5,896 bases of DNA, taken from Oscillospiraceae bacterium. Lineage in GTDB: Bacteria; Bacillota; Clostridia; Oscillospirales; Ruminococcaceae. Each line of letters begins with the position of its first letter. Positions within the stretch are counted from its first letter, which is position 1. The stretch is from the NCBI GenBank assembly GCA_030527085.1, contig JAUNBN010000093.1, positions 1 through 5,896 on the forward strand, written 5' to 3'. Made by a program: the position numbers and the translations under genes. This document shows, in pieces, positions 1-5,453 of the stretch. Below the pieces are notes generated by a model. That model was not told the origin of the DNA. It saw only the letters and a list, made by a program, of their open reading frames with translations, and made no database searches.

Positions 1-2
1 AG

Positions 3-62
3 GCCGCTTTAAAAAGGACCGCCGACGAGCTCTTCAAGGAGAGCTTTTCGGGAATACTCTAA
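3..62 (+). CDS. C-terminal tail of an unidentified upstream gene (partial)
   Basis: An open frame enters from the left edge and ends at a TAA (60-62), giving 19 residues that finish in ELFKESFSGIL. Codon choice (GCC, GAG, CTC, ATA) matches the genes downstream, and the stop lies 15 bases before the next ATG, as expected for a preceding operon member on the same strand. The tail is too short to assign a family. Related metal-cofactor clusters often carry a MobA/MocA-like nucleotidyltransferase beside XdhC and HD-domain genes, so that is one possible identity, but nothing in these residues proves it. Confidence 0.55.
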   Translation, partial: AALKRTADELFKESFSGIL

Positions 63-77
63 AAGGAACGGCGGATT

Positions 78-1151
78 ATGCGCAAACTCTACCTTGTCAG
101 GCACGGGGAGCCTAATTTCCCCGCGGGAAAGCGAATGTGTCTGGGCAGCACTGACCTGCCGCTCTCCCCTCTGGGCCGAATGCAGTCGGTTCTGGCTGGC
201 GCGGCGCTTGAAAATAAAGCTTTGAGCGGCTGTTATTGCAGCCCTCTCAAGCGCAGCCGCGAGACAGCGGAGTATATAAACGCTCCTTTAAGCTGCGCGG
301 AGGGTCTGGAGGAAATGCACGCCGGCGAGTGGGACGGACTGGACTTTGAGACGATACGCGCGCGCTGGCCGGAAATATATGAAGCGCGCGGTAATAATCT
401 CTCGCTGCAGCCGCCGGGCGCGGAGCCCCTCGAGGCCGGAGCCGAGCGCTTCGAGAGGGCTGTGGCGGGAATTATCGCGGCAAGCGAGGGCGATATCTGC
501 GTTGTAGCGCACGCCTCGGTAGAAAAGGCCTTTCTGGCCCCGCTGCTTGGCCTTTCCTTGGAGCGCTCGAGAACGCTGGATATCCGCTACGGCTCGATAA
601 GCGAGCTGGCGATTGAGGACGGGAAAATCAGCGTTGTTTCCGCGGGCGAGCTCCCCCGCCCCGAGCTCGGCGAGCGCCTCTGCTTCAGGCTGCTGGAGGC
701 CTATGGCGCGCCCGAGAAGACCGCAAGGCACTCGATAGCCGTCCTGAAAAAGGCACTGGAGCTGACCGAGGCGCTGCAGGAAGCGGGCGTAGAGCTCGAC
801 ACAAAGCTACTGCTTTCCGCCGCGCTGCTGCACGACATAGCCAGAGCCGGCGAGGATCACGAGGCAGAGGGCGCCCGGCTGCTGCGCGCGCTGGGCTACC
901 CCGAAGTCGCCGCCTTAATCGCCGTTCATCACGGGGCTTTCGAGAGCTTTGACGAGGCCTTTGCGCTCGCGCTGGCGGACAGGCTGATTTTCGAGGAAGC
1001 CCCGGTCACGCTGAGGGAGCGCTTTGAGATAAGCCAAAAGAAATGCCATACCCCCGAGGCGCTGGCGGCGCACGAGAGCCGCAGAATAGCCGCCTTTGAA
1101 GCCGCGAGGCGCTTAAACGCCCTCTGCGGCAGAGAAGCAGCGACAATATAA
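78..1151 (+). CDS. Histidine phosphatase - HD domain fusion protein
   Basis: The 357-residue product appears to be a cytoplasmic two-domain hydrolase. Residues 1-190 match the histidine phosphatase (phosphoglycerate mutase/CobC-like) superfamily: the RHGE motif at 8-11 carries the phospho-accepting His9, SPLKRSRETA at 55-64 carries the phosphate-binding Arg59, Glu84 in HAGEWDGL fits the general acid, and VVAHAS at 142-147 supplies the second His145. Residues about 200-345 look like an HD phosphohydrolase domain: His218, the LLHDIA motif with His252-Asp253, His261, the His284-His285 pair and Asp301 in ALADRL fit the metal-ligand pattern. No signal peptide or membrane segment is seen. The ATG follows AGGA at 64-67 by 10 bases. 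The gene sits 41 bases before xdhC on the same strand. The phosphatase half resembles alpha-ribazole phosphatase-like enzymes, but the substrate is unknown; a nucleotide or phosphorylated cofactor intermediate is inferred only from context. Domain calls are firm, function is not. Confidence 0.9.
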   Translation: MRKLYLVRHGEPNFPAGKRMCLGSTDLPLSPLGRMQSVLAGAALENKALSGCYCSPLKRSRETAEYINAPLSCAEGLEEMHAGEWDGLDFETIRARWPEIYEARGNNLSLQPPGAEPLEAGAERFERAVAGIIAASEGDICVVAHASVEKAFLAPLLGLSLERSRTLDIRYGSISELAIEDGKISVVSAGELPRPELGERLCFRLLEAYGAPEKTARHSIAVLKKALELTEALQEAGVELDTKLLLSAALLHDIARAGEDHEAEGARLLRALGYPEVAALIAVHHGAFESFDEAFALALADRLIFEEAPVTLRERFEISQKKCHTPEALAAHESRRIAAFEAARRLNALCGREAATI

Positions 1152-1178
1152 ATATACATCCGCCCCTTTCGGGTGCAA

Positions 1179-1184
1179 AAGGAG
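1179..1184 (+). promoter_or_regulatory. Ribosome binding site of the XdhC-family gene
   Basis: AAGGAG lies 8 bases before the ATG at 1193, a near-ideal Shine-Dalgarno site and spacing. It supports the chosen start and shows that this gene, the first of the tightly coupled block, has its own strong initiation signal. The surrounding 41-base gap (1152-1192) contains only a 3-base-pair hairpin possibility (CCC-TTTC-GGG) and no convincing promoter. Confidence 0.75.
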
Positions 1185-1192
1185 AAAAGCTT

Positions 1193-2206
1193 ATGAGAAA
1201 TATGTTAGGCCTCATGTCGCAGAAGCTAAAGGAGGGCGAGGAGCTCGTCTTAGTCACGGTCATCGCCTCCTCGGGTGCCACGCCGCGCGGCGCGGGAGCG
1301 AGGATGCTCATCTCGAGCGAGGGGCGGCTTTGCGGCACCATAGGCGGCGGGGCCGTTGAATACCGATCCGAGGCCATAGCCAAAAAGGTGCTGGAGGACA
1401 AAACCTCCCTCGGCCACGACTTCGAGCTGACAAAGGACGATGTTCAAAACCTCGGCATGATATGCGGCGGCGCGGTGAGCGTGTTCTTCCGCTACATTCC
1501 GGCGAAGGACTCGGAAGCTCTCGCTCTCGCCGAGGAGGCTGAACGCCGCTTCGCGCTCGGGCGCGACCTCTGGCTGATATTTGAGATAAGCGAGGGCGGG
1601 CGGCTCGGCCTTTATTCCGAGGAGGAGGGCTTCTTCGGCATTGAAGCCCCCGCCGAGCTCAAAACCTCCATGACGCGCCACCCGATAAGAACGGTGCTCG
1701 AGGGCCGCGACTTCTACCTCGAGCAGATAAACAGCTCGGGCAGGGTCTTTATCTTCGGCTGCGGACACGTAGCGCAGGAGCTCGAGCCGGTGCTGACGCA
1801 CCTCGGCTTCACCTGCGTCGTGACGGACGACCGCCCCGAGTTCGCCAGCCGCGAGCTCTTCCCCACGGCCTCCGAGGTCAAGCTCATTGACTTTGAAAAC
1901 ATCGCGGACAGCGTAGAGATAGGCTCTGAGGACTATGTTTGCGTAATGACGCGCGGCCACGCCTTCGATTCCGTCGTGCAGGCGCAGGTGCTGCGCACTC
2001 AAGCTTGCTATATCGGCGTCATAGGCAGCCGCCACAAGACCGCCGGCGTTCAAAAGGCGCTGCGCGAGCAGGGCTTTACTGATAAGGATTTTGAGCGCGT
2101 CACAACGCCGATAGGCCTCGAGATAGCCGCCGAGACCCCGGCGGAGATAGCCATATCGATAGCCGCCCAGATGATAGAGGTGCGCGCGAAGCGCAGCAAG
2201 GCTTGA
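1193..2206 (+). CDS. xdhC: XdhC/CoxI-family molybdenum cofactor chaperone
   Basis: The 337-residue product has both halves of the XdhC/CoxI family. The N-terminal domain carries ASSGATPRGAGARML (25-39), GTIGGGAVE (48-56) and the MICGG segment with Cys91. The C-terminal Rossmann-like domain (about 183-335) carries VFIFGCGHVA (185-194), the DDRPEF strand end (212-217), VMTRGHAFD (251-259), YIGVIGSR (273-280) and a closing TPIGLEIAAETPAEIA stretch (305-320). Characterised members bind molybdenum cofactor, help its sulfuration and deliver it to xanthine dehydrogenase-type hydroxylases in the cytoplasm; that role is transferred by homology. Length is typical for a complete two-domain member. No molybdenum hydroxylase lies in this window, so the client enzyme is unknown. 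The stop overlaps the start of the next gene by four bases, which links it to the NTPase, DUF364 and importer genes. Isoleucine is encoded by ATA in 15 of 23 cases. Confidence 0.93.
   Translation: MRNMLGLMSQKLKEGEELVLVTVIASSGATPRGAGARMLISSEGRLCGTIGGGAVEYRSEAIAKKVLEDKTSLGHDFELTKDDVQNLGMICGGAVSVFFRYIPAKDSEALALAEEAERRFALGRDLWLIFEISEGGRLGLYSEEEGFFGIEAPAELKTSMTRHPIRTVLEGRDFYLEQINSSGRVFIFGCGHVAQELEPVLTHLGFTCVVTDDRPEFASRELFPTASEVKLIDFENIADSVEIGSEDYVCVMTRGHAFDSVVQAQVLRTQACYIGVIGSRHKTAGVQKALREQGFTDKDFERVTTPIGLEIAAETPAEIAISIAAQMIEVRAKRSKA
2203..2206 (+). promoter_or_regulatory. TTGA stop/start overlap (translational coupling)
   Basis: The TGA that ends xdhC (2204-2206) shares three bases with the TTG start of the NTPase gene (2203-2205). 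The only purine-rich motif nearby, AAGG at 2198-2201, is one base from the TTG and too close to act as a normal ribosome binding site. Re-initiation by ribosomes finishing xdhC is the likely way this gene is translated, which would keep its level at or below that of XdhC. Confidence 0.6.
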
Positions 2207-2787
2207 GACCGCGTCTCTTTTTGAGCGGCCCCATAGGCTGCGGAAAGTCCACGCTCATCAAAAACGCCCTCGGTCCGCTCGCGGCGCGCGCCGGAGGCTT
2301 CGTTACCCTGAGGCTCGAGGAGGGGGGCAGGACAAGCGGCTTTGAAATACGGCCCGCCGCCGCTCTCACGGATATTGAAAAACACAAAGGCCGCCGCTTT
2401 CTCTCCTTTGAGAGCGGCGAAACAAGCCGGGACGACGCGGCCTTCAGCGACTACGCCGCTTCCCTGCTGACCTCGGCTGTGGAAAGCCGCTTCGCCGTGA
2501 TAGACGAAACGGGGGGCTTCGAGCTGCTCCTGCCCGAGTTTTGCGAGGCGCTGAAAGGCTTTCTCAATACGGGCACGCCCTGTCTCGGCGTTTTGAAGGC
2601 TCAGGACGCGGCGGTGGAGCTGGCGCAGCGCATTAATCTAGGCGAGGACTACCTTAAGGAGGCGCGCCGCCTGCGCTTCTTTCTCGAAAACGACAGTGAC
2701 AGTCAAATACTCGAAACCACAGGCCGGGGCGACCTTGAAGCCGAAAGGGCGCTCAAGGAGTGGGTTCGGCTCTACGCGGGAGGCTGA
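2203..2787 (+). CDS. Small P-loop NTPase, NTPase_1/THEP1-like
   Basis: The 194-residue product has a Walker A motif right at its N terminus, GPIGCGKST (9-17), then GGFVTLRLEEGGRTSGFEI (31-49), resembling the strand region after the P-loop in NTPase_1 (THEP1-type) proteins, and a Walker B-like VIDETGGFELLLPEF (99-113), comparable to the family's VIDEIGxMEL segment. It should bind and hydrolyse a nucleoside triphosphate; the biological substrate of this family is poorly known. The start is a TTG (2203-2205) in a TTGA overlap with the xdhC stop; there is no nearby in-frame ATG, and the next candidate, TTG at 2221, would remove the first beta strand before the P-loop. No well-spaced Shine-Dalgarno precedes it, so translation probably depends on coupling to xdhC. 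The context suggests a cofactor- or metal-related job, which is inference. The family assignment is from motif pattern alone. Confidence 0.82.
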   Translation: MRPRLFLSGPIGCGKSTLIKNALGPLAARAGGFVTLRLEEGGRTSGFEIRPAAALTDIEKHKGRRFLSFESGETSRDDAAFSDYAASLLTSAVESRFAVIDETGGFELLLPEFCEALKGFLNTGTPCLGVLKAQDAAVELAQRINLGEDYLKEARRLRFFLENDSDSQILETTGRGDLEAERALKEWVRLYAGG

Positions 2788-3528
2788 ATGGATAACTGGC
2801 AAATATACGACGCGCTTATAAGCGGAGTTAAGTCCGAGGACAAAATAAGCTTTTCAAAGGAGGGCGGGCGCTGGAGCTATGTCGAGACTCAGAGTGGCTG
2901 CGGCGTAGCTATGAGCTTCGATTTCGACTCCCGTCCCCCGCTTTTCCCGGGAGGAATAGAGGGCTTAAGCCTGAGCGAGGCCGCCGAAGCCGTCAAGAGC
3001 TGGAATTTTAAGGAGGCCTCGCTGGGTCTCGCCGCGATAAACGCCTTTTACAACACTCCCGCGCGCATGGAGGCGCTCGGCTGCGGCGAGCCCTACAAAA
3101 ACTACTGCACGAGAGGCCTCGACTTCAAGGGCGCGACGGTGGGTCTTATAGGCCACCTCAAAATGCCCGAGGAGGCGCTCAAGGGCGCAAAACAAGTCTG
3201 CATACTCGAGCAGCGCCCCCAGCCGGGCGACTACCCGGACCCGGCCTGCGAGTACCTGCTGCCGGAGTGCGACGTCGTTCTCATAACGGGCAGCACGCTC
3301 GTAAACAAGACCCTGCCCCGCCTGCTGCAGCTTTGCGAAGCGGCCTACACGATACTCGTGGGACCGAGCGTGCCGCTGTGCCCCGCGCTTTTAAAGCTGG
3401 GTGTAAACCGCCTTGCGGGCATGGCCGTAGTTGACCGCGAGGGGGCGCGAGAGCATGTGGTGAGCGAGGCCGAGGGACCTCCCTACCCCTTCGGCCAAAC
3501 CTTTTTGCTTGCGGGGGAGCCGGTATGA
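2788..3528 (+). CDS. DUF4213/DUF364 protein, putative metal-homeostasis factor
   Basis: The 246-residue product has the two-part structure of DUF364 proteins. An N-terminal DUF4213-like region (about 5-90) ends in the typical ASLGLAAINA (77-86). A Rossmann-like DUF364 region (about 110-240) has ATVGLIGHL (116-124), LITGSTLVNKTLPRLL (165-180) and VGPSVPLCP (191-199). The family is annotated as possible heavy-metal chelation proteins, based on structure and on repeated occurrence beside metal transporters; no enzymatic activity is established to my knowledge. The ATG directly follows the TGA of the NTPase gene with no gap and is preceded by GGGAGG at 2778-2783. Its stop overlaps the permease start as ATGA. 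Lying between an XdhC/NTPase pair and a type II ABC importer, it probably acts on the imported metal or its complex. No signal peptide or membrane segment is visible, so it should be cytoplasmic. Confidence 0.88.
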   Translation: MDNWQIYDALISGVKSEDKISFSKEGGRWSYVETQSGCGVAMSFDFDSRPPLFPGGIEGLSLSEAAEAVKSWNFKEASLGLAAINAFYNTPARMEALGCGEPYKNYCTRGLDFKGATVGLIGHLKMPEEALKGAKQVCILEQRPQPGDYPDPACEYLLPECDVVLITGSTLVNKTLPRLLQLCEAAYTILVGPSVPLCPALLKLGVNRLAGMAVVDREGAREHVVSEAEGPPYPFGQTFLLAGEPV

Positions 3529-4598
3529 GAATAGGCTCCGAAAGAATGAAAAAGACCGGCGAGCTCGACGGCCACTCCTTCGCGCGGGGAGCCATAGTTA
3601 TACTCGCCGCCGCTCTGCTGCTTTGCATTCTTCTCTCCTTTTTGCTGGGGCGCTACCCCGTGCCCTTTAAGGAGCTTTGCGGGATACTTAAATCAAAGCT
3701 GCTGGGCCTTTTCGGGGTGGAGAGCGAGGTCTTCTGGACGGCGCCGATGGAGTCCGCGGTCTGGAGCGTAAGGCTGCCGCGCATACTGCTCTCCGTCTTG
3801 GTAGGGGCCTGCCTTTCCTCGGCGGGCGCGGCCTACCAGAGCGTCTTTCAAAACCCGATGGCCGCGCCGGACATTCTCGGCGCCTCGGCCGGAGCGGGCT
3901 TCGGCGCGGCGCTGGCTATTTTCGTCGGTCTTCCGGGCCGCTACATAACCTTCGCGGCCTTCGGAATGAGCCTTTTGACCATAGCCCTCGTCTTCTGGAT
4001 TAGCCGCCACGCCAAGGGCGAAAAGGTATTGGGGCTCATTCTCGCGGGCATAATGGTGAGCTCGCTCTTTCAGGCCGGCACCTCCTTTATAAAGCTCGTG
4101 GCCGACCCTAATAACAAGCTCCCCCTCATAACCTACTGGCTTATGGGCAGCCTCTCGGGCGCGAAATGGCAGGACATAGGCTTTGTTATACTGCCCATGG
4201 CGGCGGGTGTGCTTCCCCTCATTTTGCTGCGCTGGCGCTTCAACGTGCTCGCCATGGGGGACGACGAGGCCCGCGCGCTGGGTGTGGACGCTCAGAAGGT
4301 GCGGCTCGTCGCCATAATCTGCGCAACCCTCGCCACGGCCGCCTCGGTTTCCGTGAGCGGCATGATAGGCTGGGTCGGCCTGGTTATACCGCATATGATG
4401 AGGCGCATAGTCGGCAGCGATTACCGCTTTTTGATGCCCGCCTCGGTGCTGGGCGGAGGCGTGTTCCTGCTCTTGGTAGACAATGTCTCGCGCAATGTCT
4501 CCACCTCGGGCATACCGATAGGCATACTCACGGCCTTTGTGGGCGCGCCCTTCTTTTTGTGGCTTATCACGAGCTGGGGGGACAGATATGAGCATTGA
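3525..4598 (+). CDS. FecCD/BtuC-type ABC importer permease
   Basis: The 357-residue inner-membrane protein has multiple hydrophobic segments (for example about 22-41, 88-108, 140-160, 168-188, 217-235, 262-280, 303-319 and 330-348), consistent with the roughly ten-helix FecCD fold. Family motifs are clear: VRLPRILLSVLVGA (82-95), QNPMAAPDILGASAGAG (109-125), ITYWLMGSLSG (202-212), IGWVGLVIPHMMRRIVG (281-297) and GIPIGILTAFVGAPFF (329-344). Such permeases form homodimers with two ATPases and import siderophore-iron, haem, cobalamin or, in the MolB subgroup, molybdate. The sequence alone does not fix the substrate. The chosen ATG overlaps the preceding stop as ATGA, with GGGGAG at 3514-3519 upstream; an ATG at 3546 (residue 8) is a weaker alternative. 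Its end overlaps the ATPase gene by 11 bases. Confidence 0.95.
   Translation: MRIGSERMKKTGELDGHSFARGAIVILAAALLLCILLSFLLGRYPVPFKELCGILKSKLLGLFGVESEVFWTAPMESAVWSVRLPRILLSVLVGACLSSAGAAYQSVFQNPMAAPDILGASAGAGFGAALAIFVGLPGRYITFAAFGMSLLTIALVFWISRHAKGEKVLGLILAGIMVSSLFQAGTSFIKLVADPNNKLPLITYWLMGSLSGAKWQDIGFVILPMAAGVLPLILLRWRFNVLAMGDDEARALGVDAQKVRLVAIICATLATAASVSVSGMIGWVGLVIPHMMRRIVGSDYRFLMPASVLGGGVFLLLVDNVSRNVSTSGIPIGILTAFVGAPFFLWLITSWGDRYEH
4576..4582 (+). promoter_or_regulatory. Ribosome binding site fixing the ATPase start at 4588
   Basis: GGGGGGA lies inside the permease coding sequence, five bases before the ATG at 4588. It is an imperfect but well-spaced Shine-Dalgarno match. It favours 4588 over the in-frame ATG at 4537, whose 17 extra residues (MWARPSFCGLSRAGGTD) are only the permease C-terminal region read in another frame and are unlike the start of any ABC ATPase. 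Confidence 0.6.
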
Positions 4599-5364
4599 GG
4601 TAAAAGACCTTCGCTTCTCCTATGGTGAGCGCGAGGTGCTCAAGGGAATAAGCTTTAAGGCCGAGCGGGGCGAGTTTCTCTCGATACTCGGCGCTAACGG
4701 AGTAGGCAAGAGCACGCTCTTTCGCTGCGTCCTCGGCCTGCTCAAGAGCTACAGGGGCGAGGTTCTGATAGACGGCGTTGACGCGCGCAGCTTCAGCGTG
4801 CGCGAGGCCGCGAAGCACATCGCCTACATCCCCCAAAAATCCCACCCCGCCTTCAATTTCAGCGTTTTCGATATAGTGCTCATGGGCACGACCAGCGGAC
4901 TTTCGGCGCTCTCCTCCCCCAGCCTTGAGGACTGCGAGCGGGTGGATTGGGCGCTGGAAAAGACGGGCATTTCCTCGCTCGCGCGCCGCTGCTTCCACAA
5001 GCTCTCGGGCGGCGAGCAGCAGCTCGCCATGATAGCCCGCGCGCTCGTTCAGCGCGCCCCTCTGCTCATGCTCGACGAGCCTACTGCCAGTCTGGATTTC
5101 AGCAATCAGCTGCTCGTTTTGAGCCAGGCGCGCGCTCTCGCGGCCGAGGGCTATACCGTTATACAGACAACGCACAACCCCGAGCAGAGCTATATGTATT
5201 CCGACCGCATACTCGCCTTAAAGGACGGCCTCGTGCTCGCCGAGGGCAGCCCCGCCGAGGTGCTTACGTCCGAGCTCATGGCCTCGCTTTACGGCGCGGA
5301 CGTGCAGATTTCCAGCCTCTTCGGCGACCGGGTGCGCGTCTGCACGCCGAAGAGCATTCTTTAA
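4588..5364 (+). CDS. ABC importer ATP-binding protein, FecE/BtuD-type
   Basis: The 258-residue product is a complete ABC ATPase. Counting from the ATG at 4588: Walker A GANGVGKST (35-43), Q-loop IPQKS (81-85), FSVFDIVLMG (91-100) as is typical of FecE/BtuD-type partners, signature LSGGEQQL (139-146), Walker B LLMLDEP (159-165), D-loop SLD (168-170) and switch His196 in TTHNPEQ. It should energise uptake through the FecCD-type permease encoded just upstream, at the cytoplasmic face of the membrane. Its start lies 11 bases inside the permease gene. An in-frame ATG at 4537 would extend it by 17 residues without homology, so the shorter form is preferred. The C-terminal tail after about 235 is short, without a recognisable regulatory domain such as a TOBE fold, in keeping with type II importers rather than ModC-type molybdate ATPases. 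Confidence 0.95.
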   Translation: MSIEVKDLRFSYGEREVLKGISFKAERGEFLSILGANGVGKSTLFRCVLGLLKSYRGEVLIDGVDARSFSVREAAKHIAYIPQKSHPAFNFSVFDIVLMGTTSGLSALSSPSLEDCERVDWALEKTGISSLARRCFHKLSGGEQQLAMIARALVQRAPLLMLDEPTASLDFSNQLLVLSQARALAAEGYTVIQTTHNPEQSYMYSDRILALKDGLVLAEGSPAEVLTSELMASLYGADVQISSLFGDRVRVCTPKSIL

Positions 5365-5376
5365 ACCTGGTACGCC

Positions 5377-5410
5377 GCCCTTCCCCGCGCTCCCGCCGCG
5401 GGAGGGCTTT
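5377..5410 (+). terminator. GC-rich hairpin with short T run; attenuator or mRNA-stabilising stem
   Basis: Bases 5377-5384 can pair with 5400-5407 (GCCCT with AGGGC, then one G-U and two G-C pairs). After a two-base bulge, 5387-5389 pair with 5397-5399 around a seven-base loop. A competing perfect six-pair stem is CTCCCG (5390-5395) with CGGGAG (5399-5404). The stem is followed by only TTT (5408-5410) before GC, so it is weak as an intrinsic terminator. Its place between the ATPase gene and the binding-protein gene suggests partial termination or protection of the downstream mRNA end. The structure is read by eye; no folding energy was computed. Confidence 0.45.
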
Positions 5411-5442
5411 GCAAATACGGCTTTAAGCGCCGTTCAATCTTC

Positions 5443-5448
5443 AGGAGG
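5443..5448 (+). promoter_or_regulatory. Strong ribosome binding site of the binding-protein gene
   Basis: A consensus AGGAGG sits five bases before the ATG at 5454, the best Shine-Dalgarno match in the window. It sets the start of the lipoprotein gene, whose first residues (MKKKLF) form a classic signal-peptide N terminus. It fits high expression of the binding protein relative to the permease and ATPase. Confidence 0.75.
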
Positions 5449-5453
5449 ACAAA

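Noticed and set aside
1161..1176. Possible hairpin or riboswitch-like element in the gap before xdhC
   Set aside because: Only a three-base-pair stem (CCC-TTTC-GGG) can form, and 41 bases is too short for a known metal or Moco riboswitch.
1250..2053. 267-residue open frame on the - strand, antisense to xdhC
   Set aside because: Long antisense frames are expected opposite GC-rich genes; the composition is unlike a folded protein family I recognise, and the XdhC motifs on the + strand explain the region.
2691..2703. Tandem GACAGT direct repeat in the NTPase gene
   Set aside because: Two copies of six bases encoding part of a Ser/Asp stretch; no wider repeat structure surrounds it.
4537..4587. 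17-codon N-terminal extension of the ATPase gene
   Set aside because: It lies wholly within permease coding sequence, encodes residues unlike any ABC ATPase start, and the ATG at 4588 has a well-spaced purine-rich site.
3693..4595. 300-residue open frame on the - strand, antisense to the permease gene
   Set aside because: It mirrors the GC-rich permease codons almost exactly, the product is rich in His, Arg, Gly and Glu with no recognisable domain, and the + strand frame has unmistakable FecCD motifs.
4567..5175. 202-residue open frame on the - strand, opposite the ATPase gene
   Set aside because: It is a shadow of the ABC ATPase gene, whose full motif set is on the + strand.
1193..5364. 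Many GAGCTC and CTCGAG palindromes across the genes
   Set aside because: They arise from the common codon pair GAG-CTC (Glu-Leu) and related combinations in this codon usage, and their positions show no regular spacing.
5408..5438. Promoter-like pair TTTGCA (5408-5413) and TTCAAT (5433-5438) before the binding-protein gene
   Set aside because: Both hexamers match poorly, spacing is 19 bases, and the -10 candidate nearly touches the ribosome binding site, leaving little leader.
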